From Lysobacter sp. (GTDB lineage: Bacteria > Pseudomonadota > Gammaproteobacteria > Xanthomonadales > Xanthomonadaceae): a stretch of DNA of 64,000 nucleotides. Each line of letters starts with the position of its first letter. Position 1 is the stretch's first letter. The notes beneath the pieces were generated by a model, which did no database searches, was not told where the DNA came from, and saw nothing but the letters and a program-made list of their open reading frames with translations. Shown piece by piece: positions 9,121 to 17,547 of this stretch. A program made the translations under genes and the position numbers. The stretch spans positions 1 to 64,000 of the forward strand of contig JAHCAU010000008.1 in the NCBI GenBank assembly GCA_019634715.1, read 5' to 3'.

Positions 9121-11040
9121 ATGCACGCCACCATCGCATCGCCGGACCCCTCCGGCACCCACGCGCCAGGCGCGTCCCGCGCCGGCTTCGGCGCCCTGCT
9201 GCTCGGCGCCATCGGCGTCGTCTACGGCGACATCGGCACCAGCCCGCTGTACACCATCAAGGAAGCGTTCTCGCCGCATTACGGCCTGGTGCCCAATCAC
9301 GCCAGCGTGCTCGGCATTCTGTCTCTGGTGTTCTGGTCGCTGATGCTGGTGGTCACGATCAAGTACGTCGCGGTGATCCTGCGCGCCGACAACGAAGGCG
9401 AGGGCGGGGTCATGGCGCTGACCGCGCTGGCGCAGCGCACGCTGCCGGCGGCGTCGAAAGGCGCGTACATCGTCGGCATCCTCGGCGTGTTCGGCGCGGC
9501 ACTGTTCTTCGGCGACGGCGTGCTGACGCCCGCGATCTCGGTGCTGTCGGCGGTCGAAGGCCTCGGCGTGGCCGCGCCGTCGATGCAGCGCTGGATCCTG
9601 CCGATCACCATCGGCGTGCTGCTGGTGCTGTTCGCGACCCAGCGCTTCGGCACCGACCGCGTCGGCAAGGCATTCGGGCCGATCATCATCGTCTGGTTCC
9701 TCGCGCTGGCCGCGATCGGCGTGCGCAACATCGCCGGCAATGCCGACGTGCTGCATGCGCTCAATCCGGTCTGGGCGGTCCGCTTCTTCATCGACCACGG
9801 CTGGCACGGGATGTTCATCCTCGGCGCGGTGGTGCTGTGCGTCACCGGCGGCGAAGCGCTGTACGCCGACATGGGCCATTTCGGCCGTCGCCCGATCCAG
9901 TGGGCCTGGAACGGGCTGGTGCTGCCGGCGCTCACGCTGAACTACCTCGGCCAGGGCGCGCTGCTGCTGACCGATCCCGCGGCGGTGAGCAACCCGTTCT
10001 ACCTCGGTGTGCCGCAGTGGGCGCTGTATCCGATGATCGCGCTGTCCACGGCGGCGACGGTGATCGCGTCGCAGGCGGTCATCAGCGGCGCTTATTCCGC
10101 CGCGCGCCAAGCCATCCAGCTCGGCTACCTGCCGCGCATGACCATCCGCCACACCTCGCGCGACACCATGGGCCAGATCTACATGCCCACGATCAACTGG
10201 CTGCTGATGATCGCGACCATCGCGACGGTGATCGGCTTCGGCAGCTCCACCGCGCTGGCCACCGCGTATGGCGTATCGGTCACCGGCACCATGCTCATCA
10301 CCAGCCTCGTGCTGATCGTGGCCATGCGCCGCAGCCGGCGTGTCCCGGCGTTCGTGTTCTGGCCGATGGCGGTGGCCTTCGTGCTGATCGACCTGGCCTT
10401 CCTGTCGGCCAATCTCGCCAAGTTCATGGACGGCGCGTGGTTCCCGATCCTGCTCGGCATCGTGCTGTTCGTCGTGCTGCGCACCTGGGGGCGCGGCCGT
10501 CAGCTGCTGCGCGACGAGATCGGCAAGGACGGCATCCCGCTCGACGCCTTCCTGCCCGGACTGATGCTGGCGCCGCCGGTGCGCGTGCCGGGCACGGCGG
10601 TGTTCCTCACCTCGCAGCCGGGCATCGTGCCCAAGGCGTTCCTGCACAACCTCAAGCACAACAAGGTGCTGCACGCGCGCAACGTGATGCTGACCGTGCA
10701 GACCGAGTCTGTGCCCTTCGTGCCCGATCGCGAGCGCCTGCGCATCGACGGCATCGCCGATGACGTGTATCGCGCCACCGTGCGCTACGGTTTCATGGAA
10801 ACGCCCGACATCCCGCTGGCGCTGATGCGTGCGTCGGACCACGGCGACCTCTGCTTCGATCCGATGGAAACGACCTACTTCGCCAGTCGCGAGACCATCG
10901 TTGCCCGTCATCGCCACGGCATGCCGGTCTGGCGCGACCGGCTGTTCGCCTGGATGCACCGCAACGCCGCATCGGCATCGGACTTCTTCCGCATCCCGGC
11001 GACGCGGCTCGTGGAACTGGGTTCGCCGGTGGAGATCTGA
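9121..11040 (+). CDS. kup: Potassium uptake permease Kup (KUP/HAK/KT family)
   Basis: This 639-residue inner-membrane protein takes up potassium, probably by proton symport. It has about 12 membrane helices followed by a soluble C-terminal domain of roughly 180 residues. The N-terminal family motif is clear ([19 protein letters not shown]), as are GGVMALTAL and the acidic residues in [15 protein letters not shown]. Length matches other bacterial Kup proteins (about 620-650). The ATG at 9121 begins a short, non-hydrophobic leader just ahead of the first helix. It is divergent from a KdpDE-like pair with direct repeats in between, which suggests potassium- or turgor-linked control rather than constitutive expression. 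Confidence 0.93.
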   Translation: MHATIASPDPSGTHAPGASRAGFGALLLGAIGVVYGDIGTSPLYTIKEAFSPHYGLVPNHASVLGILSLVFWSLMLVVTIKYVAVILRADNEGEGGVMALTALAQRTLPAASKGAYIVGILGVFGAALFFGDGVLTPAISVLSAVEGLGVAAPSMQRWILPITIGVLLVLFATQRFGTDRVGKAFGPIIIVWFLALAAIGVRNIAGNADVLHALNPVWAVRFFIDHGWHGMFILGAVVLCVTGGEALYADMGHFGRRPIQWAWNGLVLPALTLNYLGQGALLLTDPAAVSNPFYLGVPQWALYPMIALSTAATVIASQAVISGAYSAARQAIQLGYLPRMTIRHTSRDTMGQIYMPTINWLLMIATIATVIGFGSSTALATAYGVSVTGTMLITSLVLIVAMRRSRRVPAFVFWPMAVAFVLIDLAFLSANLAKFMDGAWFPILLGIVLFVVLRTWGRGRQLLRDEIGKDGIPLDAFLPGLMLAPPVRVPGTAVFLTSQPGIVPKAFLHNLKHNKVLHARNVMLTVQTESVPFVPDRERLRIDGIADDVYRATVRYGFMETPDIPLALMRASDHGDLCFDPMETTYFASRETIVARHRHGMPVWRDRLFAWMHRNAASASDFFRIPATRLVELGSPVEI

Positions 11041-11050
11041 CCGGAACGCG

Positions 11051-11077
11051 GCCGGCGCATCGCAGCGTTGCGCCGGC
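11051..11077 (+). terminator. Hairpin after kup (possible terminator)
   Basis: A 9-bp perfect stem (GCCGGCGCA and its complement) with a 9-base loop starts 10 bases after the kup stop. There is no clear T-run, so termination is possible but not certain. Confidence 0.35.
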
Positions 11078-11138
11078 TGCCGCGAGAGATTCTTCGCGCT
11101 CGCGTAAGCTGCGGGGTCCTAGACCGCAGCGAGCCCCC

Positions 11139-11939
11139 ATGTGCCTGATCGCCCTCGCCTGGCGCGCGCATCCGCGTTACCGGCTGGTTCTCGTCACCAA
11201 CCGCGACGAATTCCACGCGCGTCCGACACGACCGCTCGCGCCCTGGGATGACGCGCCCGACGTCGTCGGTGGTCGCGACGAGTTGCACGGCGGCAGCTGG
11301 CTCGCGCTGCGCGGGCGCAGGCTGGTCGCGGTCACCAACGTGCGCCGGCCGCCCGAACGCGAGGGACTGTCGCGGGGCGAACTGGTCGCACACCTGGTGC
11401 GCGACGACGCACCTGCGGCGCAGGCGCTGGCCTTGCTGGCGCCCGTCGCCGCCGGCTACCGGCCCTTCAACCTGCTGGTGCATGACGGCGAGGCCCTCGC
11501 GTTCGCCAGCAACCTGCCCGACGCGCCGCCCGAAGGCGAAGACGGGCGCCGCTTCGTGATGCGCCCGCTCAGCCCGGGCGTGCACGGCATGTCCAACGGC
11601 GCACTCGACGCCCCGTGGCCGAAGACCGTCGCGTCGATGTCGCGCCTCGATGCCTGGCTGTCGTCGCCCGCCGCGCTGCCCGACGTCGATGGCTGGCCCG
11701 ACCTCGAACCGTTGTTCGCCACCCTCGCCGACCCGGTGCAGGCGCCGGACGACGCGCTGCCCGACACCGGCATCGGCCTCGAGCTTGAACGCCTGCTCTC
11801 GTCCGCCTTCATCCAGGGCGACGTCTACGGCACCCGCGCCAGCACCGTCGTGCTGATCGCCGACGACCACGCCCGCATCGTCGAACGCCGCTTCGGCCCG
11901 GGCGCGCGGTTCGACGGGGAAACGCGATGGGTGACGTGA
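11139..11939 (+). CDS. NRDE (TANGO2) family protein
   Basis: This 266-residue protein begins MCLI and carries the family signature TNRDEF about 25 residues in. That is the pattern of the NRDE/TANGO2 family. The cysteine at position 2 is conserved, and the fold is related to Ntn hydrolases, so an N-terminal nucleophile is possible. Further matches are GGRDELHGGSWLAL and the C-terminal YGTRASTVVLI. In animals TANGO2 has been linked to heme and lipid handling; the bacterial role is not settled. It stands alone between kup and a methyltransferase gene in the same direction. Confidence 0.85.
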   Translation: MCLIALAWRAHPRYRLVLVTNRDEFHARPTRPLAPWDDAPDVVGGRDELHGGSWLALRGRRLVAVTNVRRPPEREGLSRGELVAHLVRDDAPAAQALALLAPVAAGYRPFNLLVHDGEALAFASNLPDAPPEGEDGRRFVMRPLSPGVHGMSNGALDAPWPKTVASMSRLDAWLSSPAALPDVDGWPDLEPLFATLADPVQAPDDALPDTGIGLELERLLSSAFIQGDVYGTRASTVVLIADDHARIVERRFGPGARFDGETRWVT

Positions 11940-12027
11940 GGCATGGGCCTGCCACGCGCTGATGATCCATCCGTCTGCGTTCGCCCCCTTTGCAAACTTT
12001 CCACACGAATCGACACCGGAGTCCCCC

Positions 12028-12732
12028 ATGCAGCGCGACGACATCAAGACTCTCTTCGACCAGCAGGCTGCCGGCTACGACGAGCGCTGGGCGAAGACCG
12101 CGCCGATCCGCGACGCGCTGCATTTTCTCCTGCGCGCGGTGTTCGCGCGCCTGCCCGCCGACGCACGCGTGCTGTGCGTCGGCGCGGGCACCGGCGACGA
12201 GATCGTCGAACTCGCAAACCGTTTCCCGGGCTGGCGGTTCGTCGCCGTCGAGCCCTCCGGGGTCATGCTCGATCTGTGCCGGCGCAAGGCGGAGGCGGGC
12301 GGTTTCGCCGATCGTTGCGGGTTTCACGAGGGGTTCCTCGATTCGCTGCCGGCGACCTCGCCGTTCGATGCCGCCACCTGCGTGCTCGTCTCGCAGTTCA
12401 TCCTCGACCGTGACGCGCGCATCGGCTTCTTCCGCGGCATCGCCGAGCGCCTGCGTCCCGGCGGCGTGCTCGCCAGCGCCGATCTCGCCGCCGACGTGGC
12501 CTCGCCCGAGTACGAGGCGCTGCTGCGCGTCTGGCTGGACATGCTGCTGTCCGCCGGCATGCCCGCCGCAGGTCTCGACCAGATACGCCAGGTCTACGCC
12601 CGCGACGTGGCCATCCTGCCGCCCGCGCAGGTCGAGGCGCTGCTCCGCGCCGGCGGTTTCGACACCCCCGTGCTGTTCCACCAGGCCGGGCTGATCCACG
12701 CCTGGTTCTCCACCCGCGCCGACTTCACCTAG
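12028..12732 (+). CDS. Class I SAM-dependent methyltransferase
   Basis: This 234-residue cytoplasmic protein shows the SAM-binding motif I VLCVGAGTGDEI near residue 50, an acidic residue at the end of strand 2 (VAVEPSGVML) and the post-motif RPGGVLASADLA. The start at 12028 follows a GGAG element (caccggagtcccccATG). The N-terminal residues (IKTLFDQQAAGYDERW) resemble the lead-in of UbiE/Tam-like small-molecule methyltransferases. The substrate cannot be deduced. Confidence 0.8.
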   Translation: MQRDDIKTLFDQQAAGYDERWAKTAPIRDALHFLLRAVFARLPADARVLCVGAGTGDEIVELANRFPGWRFVAVEPSGVMLDLCRRKAEAGGFADRCGFHEGFLDSLPATSPFDAATCVLVSQFILDRDARIGFFRGIAERLRPGGVLASADLAADVASPEYEALLRVWLDMLLSAGMPAAGLDQIRQVYARDVAILPPAQVEALLRAGGFDTPVLFHQAGLIHAWFSTRADFT

Positions 12733-12805
12733 CCTTCACCGAAGGCACATCGCCGGGCCATCGACCCGCGCGAGGCTGGCCGCCTCACGACACGGGGGCA
12801 CGATC

Positions 12806-13357
12806 ATGACGGGGACGGGACTGGAACGGGTGCGGCTGCCGGACGAACTCTGGCGGATCGTGGTCTGGGGCGCCGCCGCCGCGCTCCTGCTGCTGCCGTG
12901 GATCGCCATGCAGTTCACCGCCGAAGTGAACTGGACGGCCTTCGACTTCCTCGTCTTCGGCGCCATGCTCGCCACCGCCTGCATCGCCTGCGAGATCGCC
13001 GTCCGCATTTCGCGCAGCAACGTCTACCGCCTCGCCGCTGCAATCGCCGTCGGCACCAGCTTCCTGCTGGTCTGGGTCAACCTCGCCGTTGGCATCATCG
13101 GCAGCGAGCACAACCCCGAAAACCTCGTCTACGCCGGCGTGCTGCTGGTCGCCGCCATCGGCGCCGCCATCGCCCGCCTGCGCGCGAGCGGCATGGCCCG
13201 CGCGATGCTCGTCACCGCGAGTGTCCATGCACTCACCGGCGTCTACGGCCTCGCCATCGGCTCGATGGAGGCCGCAGTCAGTGCCATCGTGTTCGTCGCC
13301 GCATGGCTCGCCTCGGCGTGGGGTTTCCATCGCGCGGCGAGGGCAGGGCAGGGCTGA
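12806..13357 (+). CDS. Small integral membrane protein, unknown function
   Basis: This 183-residue protein has about six hydrophobic segments separated by short loops, for example VVWGAAAALLLLPWIAM and LLVAAIGAAIARL. It has an amphipathic N-terminus and a short basic C-terminus. I see no catalytic or transport motif and do not recognise a named family. It is read in the same direction as the methyltransferase before it but 73 bases away. A palindromic repeat pair follows about 50 bases after its stop. Confidence 0.65.
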   Translation: MTGTGLERVRLPDELWRIVVWGAAAALLLLPWIAMQFTAEVNWTAFDFLVFGAMLATACIACEIAVRISRSNVYRLAAAIAVGTSFLLVWVNLAVGIIGSEHNPENLVYAGVLLVAAIGAAIARLRASGMARAMLVTASVHALTGVYGLAIGSMEAAVSAIVFVAAWLASAWGFHRAARAGQG

Positions 13358-13404
13358 TCGCGGCGCAGCGTCGCGCTTGCAGCATCATTCGCGCCGAAGT
13401 CGTC

Positions 13405-13540
13405 GCCCCCTTTGCAAAGGGGGCCGACGCGCACGGCGCGGCGGGGGGATTTGCGAGCGCGAGCCGCGCTCGGTCAGCGCCACCGCCACCGATCGGCCCG
13501 CAAATCCCCCGCTGTCGCCGCCCCCTTTTCCAAAGGGGGC
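13405..13540. repeat. Intergenic palindromic repeat pair (family I)
   Basis: Two inverted copies of one unit face each other. The unit reads CCCCCTTTGCAAAGGGGG, then a GC-rich spacer, then GGGGGGATTTGCG (13405-13455); the reversed copy is at 13499-13540. The same unit occurs at 16891-16944, 47214-47356 and 59548-59598, so it is a dispersed family. The 18-base core is itself a perfect palindrome and may also act as a terminator between the flanking genes. Confidence 0.8.
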
Positions 13541-13613
13541 TCATCCGGGGCGCCGCGCAACCATTCCCGCCCTGCCCGCCTCCTGTCATCACACCCACCG
13601 ACAGGAGCCCCCG

Positions 13614-14105
13614 ATGTTGCGCACCCTCATGCTGTCCCTGCTCATGGCCGTCGCCGCGCTCGCGCCGCTGGCCGGCTGCAGTACCGCCAACGCCGCCGAT
13701 GAAGTGTTCGCCACCGCCGACGGCGCGATTCGCGGCTACGACCCGGTGGCGTACCACACCGAGTCGAAGGCGGTGCGCGGCAATGCCGACATCACCCACG
13801 CATGGAACGGCGCCACCTGGCGCTTCGCCAGCGTCGCCAACCGCGACCGCTTCGCCGCCGACCCCGAGCGTTACGCCCCGCGCTACGGCGGCTTCTGCGC
13901 CTACGGCACCGCGCAGGGTTACAAGGTCGGCACCGACCCCGACGCCTTCACCATCGTCGACGGCCGTCTTTACCTCAACTACAGCAAGCCCGTGCAGAGC
14001 ACGTGGAACCAGGATCGCCCGGGCTTCATCCGCAAGGCCGATGCGAACTGGATGCAGTTGGAGCATGCGGTGTACGAGAAGCCCGCCGCATCATCCGGGA
14101 AATGA
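13614..14105 (+). CDS. YHS-domain lipoprotein
   Basis: This 163-residue protein starts with a lipoprotein signal (hydrophobic run ending LAPLAGCS, lipid-modified cysteine about residue 22). It continues with a YHS-type domain: IRGYDPVAYH, then an aromatic-rich W..F.S..NRDRF..DPERYAPRYGGFCAYG core. YHS domains are usually metal-linked or heavy-metal-associated modules; secreted forms with this YDPVAYF-like opening are common in proteobacteria but have no agreed function. An AGGAG element sits a few bases before the ATG. The gene is monocistronic as far as can be seen. Confidence 0.8.
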   Translation: MLRTLMLSLLMAVAALAPLAGCSTANAADEVFATADGAIRGYDPVAYHTESKAVRGNADITHAWNGATWRFASVANRDRFAADPERYAPRYGGFCAYGTAQGYKVGTDPDAFTIVDGRLYLNYSKPVQSTWNQDRPGFIRKADANWMQLEHAVYEKPAASSGK

Positions 14106-14250
14106 ACCCGCACGGATGCGTATGGGCGCATCGGCGAATGGCTTGCGCCACGCGGCCGGTCGAACCGGTGCCGCGCCGCTAGAATGGCCGCGCCGGTGCG
14201 TTCTCTCATCCTGAACGCGCCGATTCGCCCACGAAGCCAAGGATCGCGCA

Positions 14251-14943
14251 ATGCGTCGTACTCCCACTGCCGCAGGCCAGGCGCTCGCAGGGCGCACACG
14301 ATCACTGACAGGTCCATCCGCCCCATGGCCCATGCGATGGGGCGGGCTCCTGATCCTCGCCCTCAGCCTGTCCGCCTGCGCACACGCGCCACATACCAAG
14401 CCAGTGAAGGAATCCGTCATGACCACTTCCAATGCCGAGCCGGCCATCAATCCGACACTGACGGCGGAGGAAGTCGGAAGACGGTTCCTCAAGCTGCTTG
14501 AAGGCGTGAAGTCGAGGTCGGACCTCACGGCCGAACATGTTCAGGCTGCCATGGGCCTCGCCCTGAAAGACAGCCCGAATGGGCCGTTCCACACGCAAGC
14601 GCTCGGCGGTGGCTGGCTCTACGTGATCTCCCTGCGGCCTGAAACGCCACCGGGGAACAGCATCTCCCTCAATCTCGAATTCATCGACCAGTCCGACCGA
14701 TTCGCGGACATGTCCTCGATCTGCGGTCTCACGTTCGAGGACTACCACAATGCCCTGAAGGCCATGGGCTATCGCGATGTCTTCCAGTACGACCAGATCG
14801 ATGGCGAAGTCGGGCGGCTGATCGGCGTGGATTACCAGAAGGATGGCTTCTTCGTGAGCATTCAGCCCGAGGTGAAGCGCTTTTCCGATGGCAAGGTCTA
14901 CCCGACCTGCGTGCGTCGCATCGGATTGTTGACCACTCGCTAA
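14251..14943 (+). CDS. Lipoprotein, candidate immunity protein for the adjacent HExxH effector
   Basis: This 230-residue protein has a basic N-terminus, a hydrophobic stretch and a lipobox (LSLSAC, cysteine 43), so it should be a periplasmic lipoprotein. Starting at the second ATG (residue 28) would give a more usual signal length. The body contains GGGWLYVISL, a C.LTFEDYHNALKAMGY block and a C-terminal CVRRIGLL. The candidate lipoprotein at 34648-35388 shares this layout (GW.Y, PP, C.LDFE, GY, C..LIRI), so the two look paralogous. It ends 12 bases before the metallopeptidase-like gene. Xanthomonadales T4SS effectors are typically paired with a periplasmic lipoprotein inhibitor encoded beside them. 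Immunity function is inferred. Confidence 0.65.
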   Translation: MRRTPTAAGQALAGRTRSLTGPSAPWPMRWGGLLILALSLSACAHAPHTKPVKESVMTTSNAEPAINPTLTAEEVGRRFLKLLEGVKSRSDLTAEHVQAAMGLALKDSPNGPFHTQALGGGWLYVISLRPETPPGNSISLNLEFIDQSDRFADMSSICGLTFEDYHNALKAMGYRDVFQYDQIDGEVGRLIGVDYQKDGFFVSIQPEVKRFSDGKVYPTCVRRIGLLTTR

Positions 14944-14955
14944 GGATTGCAGCCC

Positions 14956-16854
14956 ATGGCCCAGCCGCAGCCGAATGCGCAGCTCGAAGCCGCGCTCGTA
15001 CAGTTCGGGCAGCAGCCCGGGGTTTCCTCCGATCAACAGGCGCAGCTGCGCTCGGCCGTCACGGCCGATTCCCATCTGCTTGGGCAACTCAATCAAGTCG
15101 CCCAAGCCGGCCAACTGCGTGGATTTGCGTTCCCTGCTGCGGGCAATGCGGCGCCGAACTCGGTGGGTCATTACGACATTCAAAGCGGTGTGGTGTCATT
15201 GCCGCCCTCTGCTTTCCAACCCACAGGAACAACACCGAGTGCCGACCTGAAGGCGGCGATGCAAGTCCAGGAAATGGCGATCCGGTTCGGCAACAGCACC
15301 TACCTCGATCCGCCGCAGCCGGGTGTCGCCACGCAGGCGTCGCATCCGGTCAGCCAGGACATGCTCGACAACCTGCAGAACACGATCAACGGCTCCCCTG
15401 TGCTTGCCGAGCAGATCAAGAAGGCCGCGACCACGCGAGATCCGGGTGCCAGCCCACCGGCCATGCTGCTGGAGAACTTCGGCTTTCTTTCCGCGAGCAT
15501 GCAGGCGGGCGGCACCTACAGCGGCCGCACGCATTCGATGAACTTGCCGCCGCTCAACCTGCAGACGAACACCCCGACCAACCCACAGGGCCGCTTCAAC
15601 GCGGACGACTTGACGTTCGTGATCGGGCACGAAATCCAGCATGGTTTCAACCATCACGCGAAGACGCAGGCGAGCATCGCATTCGCCCAGCAGGTCGGCC
15701 AGATCGCAAGCAGCGCACCGGTTGTCCACGACTACACGGCAACGATTCGCGACTACATCCAGGCGGGGCGTGACGATGAAGCGAAAGCCGAGATCGCCGG
15801 TTGGAACGCGTTGCTGAGCAGAAAACAGCAGACCAATCCGAACTTCTCCCTCGACGATATGCGCGTGAATACCAGTGCATCGGAGCGGACGGCGGATTTC
15901 GTGGAGCTGGACGCTGCGACCAATACGACGGTCCCCCGCCCCGGGCTGACCTTCAACCCCGACAACACGCTCTCGCAGTCCCCGGCCAATATCACCGCGA
16001 TGGGCCTGCACTACTTCAATCGACCGGATGCCAGCGCCCCGCAGGCCCAGCGCCCGGTTCGACTCGGCGAGAGCGGCAAGGTCGACTACACGAACTACTA
16101 CGGCACCGGTGCCATCGAGACCATCATCCACGTCGAACGGCTGCATGCGCAGCAGCATCCCGGCGTCGTCCACAAGTTGACGATCGATATGGCCAGCATC
16201 GGGTTGAAGGAACACCTGATGGAACAGGAAGGCATCAATATCCTGATCGACAAGGCGACGCCGCAGCCGTATTACGACACCAGCCAGACGCCGACGGCGC
16301 AGGGCCGCTTCCATCACACCCAGGATGGCAGCGTCAACGCGCAGCACGACCACCAGCACGTGCCGGTGGCGCCAGGCGGCAACGGACGGGCAGGCGAGCA
16401 GGACCGGCCGGTGCAGGATGCAGCGAGGCCCGAGCGTACCGGCGCCCTGCAACTCGACGACCCCGCGCATGCGAACCACGCGATGTACGCCACGCTGCTG
16501 CGTGTCGTGCACGAGCGCGACAGGGCGCTCGGCCGCGAACCCGACGAGATCAGTCGGCAGTTGGCGGGCGGACTGGTCGAGCAGGCCCGCGCACGCGGGC
16601 TGCAGACCATCGGTGCCGCCACGTTCATGGCGGAGGGCAGTCGCGTCGCGATGACCGATACCGCCGACCTGTCCGCGCCATGGGCAAGGACCGCCATCGG
16701 CGAGGTCGGCCAACTGGTCGGCAGGCCGCTGTCGCACAGCAGCGACGCCGTGGCCGCCATCAACCAGCAGCAGGCGCTGGAGCAAATCCCCAAGCTGACG
16801 CCGCCGACGCCGGGGATGGATGGGCCGGACGCGCCGGGACCGCGAACGCGTTGA
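14956..16854 (+). CDS. HExxH metallopeptidase-like protein with XVIPCD-like C-terminus (candidate T4SS antibacterial effector)
   Basis: This 632-residue protein has no signal peptide. Its central part carries a zinc-peptidase motif HEIQH (residues 225-229) and, about 50 residues on, an EAKAEIAGWNALL block (E275, E278) that could supply the third zinc ligand. A block around KVDYTNYYGTGAIE follows, shared with the protein at 33135-34655. After a Gly/Gln-rich linker, residues about 500-610 resemble XVIPCD, the domain that docks Xanthomonadales effectors onto VirD4: D-P-A-H-x-x-H-A-M-Y, LAGGLVEQARARGL, a PLSHSSD block and glutamines. The ATG at 14956 lies 10 bases after an AAGGA element; the TTG at 14947 is unlikely. 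A lipoprotein gene directly upstream is the likely immunity partner. Target (peptidoglycan or protein) is unknown. Confidence 0.7.
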   Translation: MAQPQPNAQLEAALVQFGQQPGVSSDQQAQLRSAVTADSHLLGQLNQVAQAGQLRGFAFPAAGNAAPNSVGHYDIQSGVVSLPPSAFQPTGTTPSADLKAAMQVQEMAIRFGNSTYLDPPQPGVATQASHPVSQDMLDNLQNTINGSPVLAEQIKKAATTRDPGASPPAMLLENFGFLSASMQAGGTYSGRTHSMNLPPLNLQTNTPTNPQGRFNADDLTFVIGHEIQHGFNHHAKTQASIAFAQQVGQIASSAPVVHDYTATIRDYIQAGRDDEAKAEIAGWNALLSRKQQTNPNFSLDDMRVNTSASERTADFVELDAATNTTVPRPGLTFNPDNTLSQSPANITAMGLHYFNRPDASAPQAQRPVRLGESGKVDYTNYYGTGAIETIIHVERLHAQQHPGVVHKLTIDMASIGLKEHLMEQEGINILIDKATPQPYYDTSQTPTAQGRFHHTQDGSVNAQHDHQHVPVAPGGNGRAGEQDRPVQDAARPERTGALQLDDPAHANHAMYATLLRVVHERDRALGREPDEISRQLAGGLVEQARARGLQTIGAATFMAEGSRVAMTDTADLSAPWARTAIGEVGQLVGRPLSHSSDAVAAINQQQALEQIPKLTPPTPGMDGPDAPGPRTR

Positions 16855-16890
16855 GGTCGACGGGCGGCATCGCCCGCCGTCGCGCCTCTC

Positions 16891-16944
16891 GCCCCCTTTG
16901 CAAAAGGGGGGCCGACGCGCGCAGCGCGGCGGGGGGGATTTGCG
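16891..16944 (+). repeat. Family I palindromic repeat, single copy
   Basis: A single forward copy of the unit seen at 13405: CCCCCTTTGCAAAAGGGGG, spacer, then GGGGGGGATTTGCG. It begins 36 bases after the effector stop codon. Confidence 0.75.
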
Positions 16945-17067
16945 GCCGCCGGTATCAGTTCGGCATCAGTTCGTACGCCGGCCGCAGCGTGTCCCGCCGA
17001 GCGGTACTGCCCGCCGCGCGCGGCTGCGCTAGGCTGTGTGCAACACAGGGGATGTCACCGCCTTCGC

Positions 17068-17430
17068 ATGACGGGATCGCGCACGCTCACGTTGCTTTGC
17101 CTGCTGCCGCTCGTGGTCGGCGCCGCCGAGCGCCTGCCCATCCGCGATGGCGAACATGCCTTCCGGCATCGCTCCGCCGAACACCCGAACCTCCCCGCGC
17201 ACCCGCTGTTCGCGCGCGTCAGCGGTACGCGCATCGTGCTGGTCAATCGCAAGCCGTCTTCCGTGTTCCCGCTCGGCATCATCGCCGAGGGTGAGCTGAT
17301 GTGGCATGCCGCGTCGAAGCAGTGGATTCTCGGCCAGAACCCGGTGGATCGCGCGGCGGAAGAGGTGGGTGGGTGTAGTGATGGGCCGGAGGTGGTGGAT
17401 TTGCGGAAGCGAGTTTATTGGACGTGTTGA
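17068..17430 (+). CDS. Small predicted secreted protein
   Basis: This 120-residue protein begins with a signal peptide (MTGSRTLTLLCLLPLVVGAAE). The mature part is short and has no motif that I recognise; it contains two cysteines near the C-terminus (GGCSDG and YWTC) that could form a disulfide. The ATG at 17068 was preferred to the upstream TTG-type start because it places the signal at the N-terminus. It lies between a palindromic repeat and the SNF2 operon. Confidence 0.5.
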   Translation: MTGSRTLTLLCLLPLVVGAAERLPIRDGEHAFRHRSAEHPNLPAHPLFARVSGTRIVLVNRKPSSVFPLGIIAEGELMWHAASKQWILGQNPVDRAAEEVGGCSDGPEVVDLRKRVYWTC

Positions 17431-17547
17431 GGGGCTGCAATCGACCCACAGCGGACATTCGCCGCATTGTTCCCTACAGTCCAGCTTTCTCGACAGACGA
17501 GACAAGATTGGATGTGAATTTCTGCTATCAATCCAGTTGAGGTATCT

